A stretch of 64,000 nucleotides of DNA from Saccoglossus kowalevskii (taxonomy: Eukaryota; Hemichordata; Enteropneusta; Harrimaniidae), in NCBI RefSeq assembly GCF_000003605.2, contig NW_003139424.1:39049-103048 (forward strand). Direction: 5' to 3'. Below are positions 50,489 to 62,523 of this stretch, piece after piece; the first letter of the stretch is position 1; every line of letters begins with the position of its first letter. A program made the translations under genes and the position numbers. Under the pieces are notes generated by a model that was not told the origin of the DNA, did not search any database, and saw only the letters and a program-made list of their open reading frames with translations.

Positions 50489-52377
50489 GCGATATCGATT
50501 TTGAAACTTTCAAAAACATGAAATAGCCGCCAATTCCGTTCAATTTCAAGTAGTCCATGCAGCTGTGTTGTTAGGTGACCAACTCATGTTTAAAGTAAAG
50601 CACAATCGGGCGTGGTTAGTACTTGCATGGGAGACACACTGAGTAAACAAGCTGTTGTTTTTTTCCTTTTGTGTCATCACACTCACGGAAAAGATATAAG
50701 GCGACATTCATGCATTTTTTCTTACTGTGATGTCAATCATTTCTTGTGGAAAATCGTGGAATTTTTGTATTTTTTTAATTAATGAAAAGTTTTAAAATTT
50801 CGTATATTTTTAAAAAACAAACTGTTGGGGTCTGCAGGCACGTAGTGGGTTTTATGCTGTTAATACTCCGTGCAAAGTTGTTCAAAGTGATTGCAAAGTT
50901 GTGCAAAGTGATTTCAAAGTTTATAGATGTATTTGTATATATGACCTAAGTTGTTGGCATATAGAAACGCGCACTTGTAAAGTCAAGAAATTTAATAAAG
51001 GCCAGTTGAAAGCAGCCTGTGGATGCTCACATGAGCTGACTGTAAACTGTTGGAAAACTGCGAGCAAAGTTGGAAAAAGCGGTTGAAATGTTGGCGAAGT
51101 TGCTTGTATATTTAACCTAAGTCATTGGCACGACAACCCCGCAGTTACATTTCGAAAACATTAAGTAAATGTTTCGAGAATGCCTTATAAATAAGAAGTC
51201 TATCACAATAGACCACCGGAAAATCGACGACAAACTGTGTACAAAGTTGTGAAAAGCGATTGCAAAGTTGGTAGTTTTTCATTCGGGATTGTAACCTGTG
51301 ATATCATATTAAGAGGTCCCATAGTTAAAAGTTCGAAAATGTGAAAACTAGTTCGTAATTTGCTGTTAAATTATCGTAGTGTTGCTCAAAGTATGTAGAG
51401 GTCATAGGTCATTTTTAAAAGGCACTTTTGCAAGCGATATCGATTTGAAACTTTGAAAAACATGAAATAGCCGCCAATTCGGTTCAATTTCAAATAGTCC
51501 ATGCAGCTGTGTTGTTAGGTGACCAACTCATGTTTAAAGTAAAGCATAATTTGGGCGTGGTTATTACTTGCATGGGAGACTCACTGAGTAAAGAAGCTGT
51601 TGTTTTTTCCTTTTGTGTCATCACACTCACGGAAATGATATAAGGCGATATTCATGCATTTTTACTTACTGTGATGTCAATCATTTCTTGTGGAAAATCG
51701 TGGAATTTTTGTATTTTTTTAATTAATGAAAAGTTTTAAAAGTTCGTATCTTTTTAAAAAACAAACTGTTGGGGTCTGCAGGCACGTAGTGGGTTTTATG
51801 CTGTTAATACACCGTGCAAAGTTGTTCAAAGTGATTGCAAAGTTGTGCAAAGTGATTTCAAAGTTTATAGATGTATTTGTATATATGACCTAAATTGTTG
51901 GCATATAGAAACGCGCACTTGTAAAGTCAAGAAATTTAATAAAGGCCAGTTGAAAGCAGCCTGTGGATGCTCACATGAGCTGACTGTAAACTGTTGGAAA
52001 ACTGCGAGCAAAGTTGGAAAAAGCGGTTGAAATGTTGGCGAAGTTGCTTGTATATTTAACCTAAGTCATTGGCACGACAACCCCGCAGTTACATTTCGAA
52101 AACATTAAGTAAATGTTTCGAGAATGCCTCATAAATAAGAAGTCTATCACAATAGACCACCGGAAAATCGACGACAAACTGTGTACAAAGTTGTGAAAAG
52201 CGATTGCAAAGTTGGTAGTTTTTCATTCGGGATTGTTACCTGTGATATCATATTAAGAGGTCCCATAGTTAAAAGTTCGAAAATGTGAAAACTAGTTCGT
52301 AATTTGCTGTTAAATTATCGTAGTGTTGCTCAAAGTATGTAGAGGTCATAGGTCATTTTTAAAAGGCACTTTTGCAA
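50489..52377 (+). repeat. Two L units (945, 944 bp), second subfamily
   Basis: Both have AAACTGTTGGGGTC, CGCGCACTTG, CTGCGAGCAAAG, CGACAACCCCGCAG, GTTTCGAG and ATAAGAAGTCTATC. The second adds GAAATGATATAAGGCGATATTC and ATTTTTACTTACTG. They form the start of the 7.8 kb-offset duplication. Confidence 0.93.
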
Positions 52378-53990
52378 GCGATATCGATTTTGAAACTTTG
52401 AAAAACATGAAATAGCCGCCAATTCGGTTCAATTTCAAATAGTCCATGCAGCTGTGTTGTTAGGTGACCAACTCATGTTTAAAGTAAAGCATAATTGGGC
52501 GTGGTTAGTACTTGCATGGGAGACTCACTGAGTAAAGAAGCTGTTGTTTTTTCCTTTTGTGTCATCACACTCACGGAAATGATATAAGGCGATATTCATG
52601 CATTTTTACTTACTGTGATGTCAATCATTTCTTGTGGAAAATCGTGGAATTTTTGTATTTTCTTTAATTAATGAAAAGTTTTAAAATTTCGTATATTTTA
52701 AAAAAACAAGTTGTTGGTGTCTGCAGGCACGTAGTGTGTTTTATACTGTTAACACACCGTGCAAAGTTGTGCAAAGCGATTTCAAAGTTTATAGATGTAT
52801 TTGTATATATGACCTAAGTTGTTGGCATACAGAAACGCGCAGTTGTAAATTCAACAAATTTAATAAAGGTCAGTTGAAAGCAGTCTGTGGATGTTCACAT
52901 AAGCTGACTGTAAACTGTTATCACAATAGACCACCGGAAAATCGACTACAAACTGTGTACAAAGTTGTGAAAAGCTATTGCAAAATTGGTAGTTTCATTC
53001 GGGATTGTTACCTGTGATATCATATAAACAAGTCCCATAGTTAAAAGTTCGAAAATGTGAAAACTAGTTCCTAATTTGCTGTTAAATTACCGTAGTGTTG
53101 CTCAAAGTATGTAGAGGTCATAGGTCATTTTTAAAAGGCACTTTTGCAAGCGATATCGATTTTGAAACTTTGAAAAACATGAAATAGCCGCCAATTCGGT
53201 TCAATTTCAAATAGTCCATGCAGTTGTGTTGTTAGGTGACCAACTCATGTTTAAAGTAAAGCACAATCGGGCGTGGTTAGTACTTGCATGGGAAACTCAC
53301 TGAGTAATCAAGCTGTTTTTTTTCTTTTTGTTTCATCACACGCACGGAAAACATATAAGGCGACATTCATGCATTTTTTCTTACTGTGATGTCAATCATT
53401 TCTTGTGAAAAATCGTGGAATTTTTGTATTTTTTTAATTAATGAAAAGTTTTAAAATTTCGTATTTTTAAAAAAAACAAGTTGTTGGTGTCAGGCACGTA
53501 GTGGGTTTTATGCTGTTAATACACCGTGCAAAGTTGTTCAAAGTGATTGCAAAGTTGTGCAAATTGATTTCAAAGTTTATAGATGTATTTGTATATATGA
53601 CCTATGTTGTTGGCATATAGAAACGCGCAGTTGTCAAGTCAAGAAATTTAATAAAGGCCAGTTGAAAGCAGCCTGTGGATGTTCACATGAGCTGACTGTA
53701 AACTGTTGGAAAACTGCGTGCAAAGTTGGAAAAAGCGGTTGAAATGTTGGCTTAGTTGCTGGTATATTTAACCTAAGTCATTGGCACGACACCCCCGCAG
53801 TTAAATTTCGAAAACATTAAGTAAATGTCTCGAGAATGCCCCATAAATAAGCAGACTATCACAATAGACCACAGGAAAATCGACGACAAACTGTGTACAA
53901 AGTTGTGAAAAGCGATTGTGATGTCAATCATTTCTTGTGAAAAATCGTGGAATTTTTGTACTTTTTAATTAATGAAAAGTTTTAAAATTT
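51980..53990 (+). repeat. Multi-unit block, copy 1 of a ~2 kb duplication
   Basis: L end, H unit and truncated body in the same order as 59790-61780. Anchors 52378/60190 and 53150/60962 are both 7812 bp apart. Shared markers include GAAATGATATAAGGCGATATTC, the H junction, the GTGTCAGGCACG leader and the C-to-spacer truncation. Confidence 0.85.
52378..53149 (+). repeat. H unit, 772 bp
   Basis: Junction near 52919 with all the linked H variants. Its spacer carries GAAATGATATAAGGCGATATTC from the neighbouring L unit, so the H body sits on a second-subfamily spacer, unlike the H units at 28-30 kb. Confidence 0.93.
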
Positions 53991-54585
53991 CGTATTTTTT
54001 TAAAAAACATTCATGCATTTTTTCTTACTGTGATGTCAATCATTTCTTGTGGAAAATCGTGGAATTTTTGTATTTTTTTAATTAATGAAAAGTTTTAAAA
54101 TTTCGTATATTTAAAAAAAAACTAGTTGTTGGTGTCTGCAGGCACGTAGTGGGTTTTATACTGTTAATACACCGTGCAAAGTTGTTCAAAGTGATTGCAA
54201 AGTTGTGCAAAGTGATTTCAAAGTTTATAGATGTATTTGTATATATGACCTAAGTTGTTGGCATATAGAAACGCGCAGTTGTAAATTCAACAAATTTAAT
54301 AAAGGTCAGTTGAAAGCAGTCTGTGGATGTTCACATAAGCTGACTGTAAACTGTTATCACAATAGACCACCGGAAAATCGACGACAAACTGTGTACAAAG
54401 TTGTGAAAAGCGATTGCAAAATTGGTAGTTTCATTCGGGATTGTTACCTGTGATATCAAATAAACAAGTCCCATAGTTAAAAGTTCGAAAATGTGAAAAC
54501 TAGTTCCTAATTTGCAGTTAAATTACCGTAGTGTTGCTCAAAGTATGTAGAGGTCATAGGTAATTTTTAAAAGGCACTTTTGCAA
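53150..54585 (+). repeat. Composite: L body, truncation, nested duplication and H body, 1436 bp
   Basis: A normal A-B runs into a cut module C, joined at about 53917 to GTGATGTCAATC of a spacer. Near 54008 the spacer segment from TTCATGCATTTTTTC is repeated (about 115 bp). A leader and an H-type module A follow, with the A/B hybrid junction near 54354. At least three separate rearrangements are stacked here. Confidence 0.88.
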
Positions 54586-55481
54586 GCGATATCGATTTTG
54601 AAACTTTGAAAAACATGAAATAGCCGCCAATTCGGTTCAATTTCAAATAGTCCATGCAGCTGTGTTGTTAGGTGACCAACCCATGTTTAAAGTAAAGCAT
54701 AATTGGGCGTGGTTAGTACTTGCATGGGAGACACACCGAGTAAACAAGCTGTTGTTTTTTCCTTGTGTGTCATCACACTCACGGAAAAGATATAAGGCGA
54801 CATTCATGCATTTTTTCTTACTGTGATGTCAATCATTTCTTGTGGAAAATCGTGGAATTTTTGTATTTGTTTAATTAATGAAAAGTTTTAAAATTTCGTA
54901 TTTTTTTAAAAAAAAAACCCGTGCAAAGTTGTTCAAAGTGATGCAAAGTTGTGCAAAGTGATTTCAAAGTTTATAGATGTATTTGTTTATATGACGTAAG
55001 TTGTTGGCATATAGAAACACGCAGTTGTAAAGTCAAGAAATTTAATAAAGGCCACTTGAAAGCAGCCTGTGGATGTTCACATGAGCTGATTGTATACTGT
55101 TGGAAAACTGCGTGCAAAGTTGGAAAAAGCGGTTGAAATGTTGGCGAAGTTGCTTGTATATTTAACCTAAGTCATTGGCACGACACTCCCGCAGTTAAAT
55201 TTCGAAAACATTAAGTAAATGTCTCGAGAATGCCTCATAAATAAGCAGACTATCACAATAGACCACAGGAAAATCGACGACAAACTGTGTACAAAGTTGT
55301 GAAAAGCGATTGCAAAGTTGGTAGTTTCATTCGGGATTGTTACCTGTGATATCATATTAACAAGTCCCATAATTAAAAGTTCGAAAATGTGAAAACTAGT
55401 TCCTAATTTCTTGTTAAATTACCGTAGTGTTGCTCAAACTATGTAGAGGTCATATGTCATTTTTAAAAGGCACTTTTGCAT
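54586..55481 (+). repeat. S unit, 896 bp
   Basis: No leader; the junction is an unusual A-rich run followed by CCCGTGCAAAG near 54910, and one base is lost in GTGATGCAAAG. GGCCACTTGAAAG, GATTGTATACTG and ATATTAACAAG match the S unit at 12.9-13.3 kb. Confidence 0.92.
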
Positions 55482-58400
55482 GCGATATCGATTTTGAAAC
55501 TTTCAAAAACATGAAATAGCCGCCAATTCGGTTCAATTTTAAATAGTCCATGCAGCTGTGTTGTTAGGTGACCAACTCATGTTTAAAGTAAAGTGCAATC
55601 GGGAGTGGTTAGTACTTGCATGGGAAACTCACTGAGTAAACAAGTTGTTGTTTTTTCTTTTTGTTTTATCACACGCATGGAAAAAATATAAGGCGACATT
55701 CATGCATTTTTTCTTACTGTGATGTCAATCATTTTTGTGTGAAAAATCGTGGAATTTTTGTAATTGTTTAATTAATGAAAAGTTTTAAAATTTCCTATTT
55801 TTTTAAAAACAAGTTGTTTGTGTCTGCAGGCACGTAGTGGGATTTATGCTGTTAATACTCCGTGCAAAGTTGTTCAAAGTGACTGCAAAGTTGTGCAAAG
55901 TGATTTCAAAGTTTATAGATGTATTTGTTTATATGACCTAAGTTGTTGGCATATAGAAACACGCAGTTGTAAAGTCAAGAAATTTAATAAAGGCCAGTTG
56001 AAAGCAGCCTGTGGATGTTCACATGAGCTGACTGTAAACTGTTGGAAAACTGCGTGCAAAGTTGGAAAAAGCGGTTGAAATGTTGGCGAAGTTGCTTGTA
56101 TATTTAACCTAAGTTATTGGCACGACACTCCCGCAGTTAAATTTCGAAAACATTAATTAAATGTCTCGAGAATGCCTCATAAATAAGCAGACTATCACAA
56201 TAGACCACAGGAAAATCGACGACAAACTGTGTACAAAGTTGTGAAAAGCGATTGCAAAGTTGGTAGTTTCATTCGGGATTGTTACCTGTGATATCATATA
56301 AACAAGTCCCATAGTTAAAAGTTCGAAAATGTGAAAACTAGTTCCTAATTTGTTGGTAAATTACCGTTGTGTTGCTCAAAGTATGTAGAGGTCATAGGTC
56401 ATTTTTAAATGGCACTTTTGCAAGCGAAATCGATTTTGAAACTTTGAAAAACATGAAATAGCCGCCAATTCGGTTCAATTTCAAATAGTCCATGCACCTG
56501 TGTTGTTAGGTGACCAACTCATGTTTAAAGTAAAGCACAATCGGGCGTGGTTAGTACTTGCATGGGAGACTCACTGAGTAAAGAAGCTGTTATTTTTTTC
56601 TTTTTTGTTTCATCACACGCACGGAAAAAATATAAGACGACATTCATGCATTTTTTTCTTACTGTGATGTCAATCATTTCTGTGGAAAATCGTGGAATTT
56701 TTTGTATTTGTTTAATTAATGAAAAGTTTTAAAATTTCGTATTTTTTTAAAAACAAGTTGTTGGTGTCTGCAGGCACGTAGTGGGATTTATGCTGTTAAT
56801 ACTCCGTGCAAAGTTGTTCAAAGTGATTGCAAAGTTGTGCAAAGTGATTTCAAAGTTTGTAGATGTATTTGTTTATATGACCTAAGTTGTTGGCATATAG
56901 AAACACGCAGTTGTAAAGTCAAGAAATTTAATAAAGGCCAGTTGAAAGCAGCCTGTGTATGTTCACATGAGCTGACTGTAAACTGTTGGAAAACTGCGTG
57001 CAAAGTTGGAAAAAGCGGTTGAAATGTTGGCGAAGTTGCTTGTATATTTAACCTAAGTCATTGGCACGACACTCCCGCAGTTAAATTTCGAAAACATTAA
57101 GTAAATGTCTCGAGAATGCCTCATAAATAAGCAGACTATCACAATAGACCACAGGAAAATAGACGACAAACTGTGTACAGAGTTGTGAAAAGCGATTGCA
57201 AAGTTGGTAGTTTCATTCGGGATTGTTACCTGTGATATCATATTAACAAGTCCCATAGTTAAAAGTTCGAAAATGTGAAAACTAGTTCCTAATTTGTTGT
57301 TAAATTACCGTAGTGTTGCTCAAACTATGTAGAGGTCATAGGTCATTTTTAAATGGCACTTTTGCAAGCGATATCGATTTTGAAACTTTGAAAAACATGA
57401 AATAGCCGCCAATTCGGTTCAATTTCAAATAGTCCATGCAGCTGTGTTGTTAGGTGACAACTCCTGTTTAAAGTAAAGCACAATCGGGCGTGGTTAGTAC
57501 TTGCATGGGAGACTCACTGAGAAAACAAGCTGTTGTTTTTTCTTTTTGTTTCATCACACGCACAGAAAAAATATAAGGCGACATTCATGCATTTTTTCTT
57601 ACTGTGATGTCAATCATTTGTTTGTGAAAAATCGTGGAATGTTTGTATTTGTTTAATAAATGAAAAGTTTTAAAATTTCGTATTTTTTTAAAAACAAGTT
57701 GTTTGTGTCTGCATACACGTAGTGGGATTTATGCTGTTAATACTCCGTGCAAAGTTGTTCAAAGTGATTGCAAAGTTGTGAAAAGTGATTTCAAAGTTTA
57801 TAGATGTATTTGTTTATATGACCTAAGTTGTTGGCACATAGAAACACGCAGTTGTAAAGTCAAGAAATTTAATAAAGGCCAGTTGAAATCAGCCTGTCGA
57901 TGTTCACATGAGCTGACTGTAAACTGTTGGAAAACTGCATGCAAAGTTGGAAAAAGCGGTTGAAATGTTGGCGAAGTTGCTTGTATATTTAACCTAAGTC
58001 ATTGGCACGACACTCCCGCAGTTAAATTTCGAAAACATTAAGTAAATGTCTCGAGAATGCCTCATAAATAAGCAGACTATCACAATAGACCACAGGAAAA
58101 TCGACGACAAACTGTGTACAAAGTTGTGAAAAGCGATTGCAAAGTTGGTAGTTTCATTCGGGATTGTTACCTGTGATATCATATAAACAAGTCCCATAGT
58201 TAAAAGTTCGAAAATGTGAAAACTAGTTCCTAATTTGCTCGTTAAATTACCGTAGTGTTGCTCAAAGTATGTAGAGGTCATAGGTCATTTTTAAAAGGCA
58301 CTTTTGCAAGCGATATCGATTTTGAAACTTTGAAAAACATGAAATAGCCGCCAATTCGGTTCAATTTCAAATAGTCCATGCAGCTGTGTTGTTAGGTGAC

Positions 58401-59247
58401 CAACTCATGTTTAAAGTAAAGCACAATCGGGCGTGGTTAGTACTTGCATGGGAAACTCACTGAGTAAACAAGCTGTTTTTTTTCTTTTTGTTTCATCACA
58501 CGCACGGAAAAAATATAAGGCGACATTCATGCATTTTTTCTTACTGTGATGTCAATCATTTCTTGTGAAAAATCGTGGAATTTTTGTATTTTTTTAATTA
58601 ATGAAAAGTTTTAAAATTTCGTATTTTTAAAAAAAACAAGTTGTTGGTGTCAGGCACGTAGTGGGTTTTATGCTGTTAATACACCGTGCAAAGTTGTTCA
58701 AAGTGATTGCAAAGTTGTGCAAATTGATTTCAAAGTTTATAGATGTATTTGTATATATGACCTAAGTTGTTGGCATATAGAAACGTGCAGTTGTCAAGTC
58801 AAGAAATTTAATAAAGGCCAGTTGAAAGCAGCCTGTGGATGTTCACATGAGCTGACTGTAAACTGTTGGAAAACTGCGTGCAAAGTTGGAAAAAGCGGTT
58901 GAAATGTTGGCTTAGTTGCTGGTATATTTAACCTAAGTCATTGGCACGACACCCCCGCAGTTAAATTTTGAAAACATTAAGTAAATGTCTCGAGAATGCC
59001 CCATAAATAAGCAGACTATCACAATAGACCACAGGAAAATCGACGACAAACTGTGTACAAAGTTGTGAAAAGCGATTGCAAAATTGGTAGTTTCATTCGG
59101 GATTGTTACCTGTGATATCAAATAAACAAGTCCCATAGTTAAAAGTTCGAAAATGTGAAAACTAGTTCCTAATTTGCAGTTAAATTACCGTAGTGTTGCT
59201 CAAAGTATGTAGAGGTCATAGGTAATTTTTAAAAGGCACTTTTGCAA
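55482..59247 (+). repeat. Four L units (942, 944, 942, 938 bp)
   Basis: The anchor of the second reads GCGAAATCGAT. The third leader has CTGCATACACG (no PstI site). The fourth leader has GGTGTCAGGCACG, a 4 bp loss shared with the leaders near 53488 and 61300, and begins a new stretch of the second subfamily (CACCCCCGCAG, GGCTTAGTTGCTGG, ATCAAATAAAC). Confidence 0.92.
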
Positions 59248-60189
59248 GCGATATCGATTTTGAAACTTTGAAAAACATGAAATAGCCGCCAATTCGGTTC
59301 AATTTCAAATAGTCCATGCAGCTGTGTTGTTAGGTGACCAACTCATGTTTAAAGTAAAGCATAATTGGGCGTTGTTAGTACTTGCATGGGAGACACACTG
59401 AGTAAACAAGCTGTTGTTTTTTCCTTTTGTGTCATCACACTCACGGAAAAGATATAAGGCGACATTCATGCATTTTTTCTTACTGTGATGTCAATCATTT
59501 CTTGTGGAAAATCGTGGAATTTTTGTATTTTTTTAATTAATGAACAGTTTTAAAAGTTCGTATCTTTTTAAAAAACAAACTGTTGGGGTCTGCAGGCACG
59601 TAGTGGGTTTTATGCTGTTAATACTCCGTGCAAAGTTGTTCAAAGTGATTGCAAAGTTGTGCAAAGTGATTTCAAAGTTTATAGATGTATTTGTATATAT
59701 GACCTAAGTTGTTGGCATATAGAAACGCGCACTTGTAAAGTCAAGAAATTTAATAAAGGCCAGTTGAAAGCAGCCTGTGGATGCTCACATGAGCTGACTG
59801 TAAACTGTTGGAAAACTGCGAGCAAAGTTGGAAAAAGCGGTTGAAATGTTGGCGAAGTTGCTTGTATATTTAACCTAAGTCATTGGCACGACAACCCCGC
59901 AGTTACATTTCGAAAACATTAAGTAAATGTTTCGAGAATGCCTCATAAATAAGAAGTCTATCACAATAGACCACCGGAAAATCGACGACAAACTGTGTAC
60001 AAAGTTGTGAAAAGCGATTGCAAAGTTGGTAGTTTTTCATTCGGGATTGTTACCTGTGATATCATATTAAGAGGTCCCATAGTTAAAAGTTCGAAAATGT
60101 GAAAACTAGTTCGTAATTTGCTGTAAATTATCGTAGTGTGCTCAAAGTATGTAGAGGTCATAGGTCATTTTTAAAAGGCACTTTTGCAA
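59248..60189 (+). repeat. L unit, 942 bp, second subfamily
   Basis: Close copy of the units at 50.5-52.4 kb (AAACTGTTGGGGTC, CGACAACCCCGCAG, ATAAGAAGTCTATC). GCTGTAAATTATCG and GTAGTGTGCTC near 60120-60142 have each lost one base or more. Confidence 0.93.
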
Positions 60190-61780
60190 GCGATATCGAT
60201 TTTGAAACTTTGAAAAACATGAAATAGCCGCCAATTCGGTTCAATTTCAAATAGTCCATGCAGCTGTGTTGTTAGGTGACCAACTCATGTTTAAAGTAAA
60301 GCATAATTGGGCGTGGTTAGTACTTGCATGGGAGACTCACTGAGTAAAGAAGCTGTTGTTTTTTCCTTTTGTGTCATCACACTCACGGAAATGATATAAG
60401 GCGATATTCATGCATTTTTACTTACTGTGATGTCAATCATTTCTTGTGGAAAATCGTGGAATTTTTGTATTTTCTTTAATTAATGAAAAGTTTTAAAATT
60501 TCGTATATTTTTAAAAAACAAGTTGTTGGTGTCTGCGGGCACATAGTGTGTTTTATACTGTTAACACACCGTGCAAAGTTGTGCAAAGCGATTTCAAAGT
60601 TTATAGATGTATTTGTATATATGACTTAAGTTGTTGGCATACAGAAACGCGCAGTTGTAAATTCAACAAATTTAATAAAGGTCAGTTGAAAGCAGTCTGT
60701 GGATGTTCACATAAGCTGACTGTAAACTGTTATCACAATAGACCACCGGAAAATCGACTACAAACTGTGTACAAAGTTGTGAAAAGCGATTGCAAAATTG
60801 GTAGTTTCATTCGGGATTGTTACCTGTGATATCATATAAACAAGTCCCATAGTTAAAAGTTCGAAAATGTGAAAACTAGTTCCTAATTTGCTGTTAAATT
60901 ACCGTAGTGTTGCTCAAAGTATGTAGAGGTCATAGGTCATTTTTAAAAGGCACTTTTGCAAGCGATATCGATTTTGAAACTTTGAAAAACATGAAATAGC
61001 CGCCAATTCGGTTCAATTTCAAATAGTCCATGCAGCTGTGTTGTTAGGTGACCAACTCATGTTTAAAGTAAAGCACAATCGGTCGTGGTTAGTACTTGCA
61101 TGGGAAACTCACTGAGTAAAGAAGCTTTTTTTTTTCTTTTTGTTTCATCACACGCACGGAAAAAATATAAGGCGACATTCATGCATTTTTTCTTACTGTG
61201 ATGTCAATCATTTCTTGTGAAAAATCGTGGAATTTTTGTATTTTTTTAATTAATGAAAAGTTTTAAAATTTCGTATTTTTTATAAAAACAAGTTGTTGGT
61301 GTCAGGCACGTAGTGGGTTTTATGCTGTTAATACACCGTGCAAAGTTGTTCAAAGTGATTTCAAAGTTTATAGATGTATTTGTATATATGACCTAAGTTG
61401 TTGGCATATAGAAACGCGCACTTGTAAAGTCAAGAAATTTAATAAAGGCCAGTTGAAAGCAGCCTGTGGATGCTCACATGAGCTGACTGTAAACTGTTGG
61501 AAAACTGCGAGCAAAGTTGGAAAAAGCGGTTGAAATGTTGGCGAAGTTGCTTGTATATTTAACCTAAGTCATTGGCACGACACCCCCGCAGTTAAATTTC
61601 GAAAACATTAAGTAAATGTCTCGAGAATGCCCCATAAATAAGCAGACTATCACAATAGACCACAGGAAAATCGACGACAAACTGTGTACAAAGTTGTGAA
61701 AAGCGATTGTGATGTCAATCATTTCTTGTGAAAAATCGTGAAATTTTTGTACTTTTTAATTAATGAAAAGTTTTAAAATT
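59790..61780 (+). repeat. Multi-unit block, copy 2 of the ~2 kb duplication
   Basis: Partner of 51980-53990. It differs by the loss of one 21 bp copy near 61340 and by changes in the H leader, and it is followed by a plain rather than an H-type body. Confidence 0.85.
60190..60961 (+). repeat. H unit, 772 bp
   Basis: Junction near 60731. It matches the H unit at 52378 base for base over most of its length at a constant offset of 7812. Private variants are GTCTGCGGGCACATAG in the leader (PstI lost) and ATGACTTAAG. Confidence 0.93.
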
Positions 61781-62523
61781 TCGTATTTTTTTTAAAACAT
61801 TCATGCATTTTTTCTTACTGTGATGTCAATCATTTCTTGTGAAAAATCGTGGAATTTTTGTATTTTTTTAATTAATGAAAAGTTTTAAAATTTCGTATAT
61901 TTTAAAAAACAAGTTGTTGGTGTCTGCAGGCACGTTGTGGGTTTTATGCTTTTAATACACCGTGCAAAGTTGTTCAAAGTGATTGCAAAGTTGTGCAAAG
62001 TGATTTCAAAGTTTATAGATGTATTTGTATATATGACCTAAGTTGTTGGCATATAGAAACGCGCAGTTGTAAAGTCAAGAAATTTAATAAAGGCCAGTTG
62101 AAAGCAGCCTGTGGATGTTCACATGAGCTGACTGTAAACTGTTGGAAAACTGCGTGCAAAGTTGGAAAAAGCGGTTGAAATGTTGGCTTAGTTGCTGGTA
62201 TATTTAACCTAAGTCATTGGCACGACACCCCCGCAGTTAAATTTCGAAAACATTAAGTAAATGTCTCGAGAATGCCCCATAAATAAGCAGACTATCACAA
62301 TAGACCACAGGAAAATCGACGACAAACTGTGTACGAAGTTGTGAAAAGCGATTGCAAAGTTGTTAGTTTCATTCGGAATTGTTACCTGTGATATCATATA
62401 AACAAGTCCCATAGTTAAAAGTTCGAAAATGGGAAAACTAGTTCCTAATTTGTTGTTAAATTACCGTAGTGTTGCTCAAAGTATGTAGAGGACATAGGTC
62501 ATTTTTAAATGGCACTTTTGCAA
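60962..62523 (+). repeat. Composite: L body, truncation and nested duplication, 1562 bp
   Basis: The first body has lost one 21 bp copy near 61340 and is cut at about 61708 (GCGATTG joined to TGATGTCAATC). The nested spacer repeat starts near 61799, as at 54008. A full A-B-C body then follows with GAAGTTGTGAAAAGCG, GTTGTTAG and GAAAATGGGAAAAC. Copy of 53.2-54.1 kb with a different right-hand body. Confidence 0.88.

Noticed and set aside
1794-57003. Minus-strand 61-codon frames (MHAVFQQF...) over module A
   Set aside because: Opposite-strand shadow of module A. It is mostly tied to a single A/T SNP (GTTTTTAG versus GTTTATAG), so it comes and goes with no other change.
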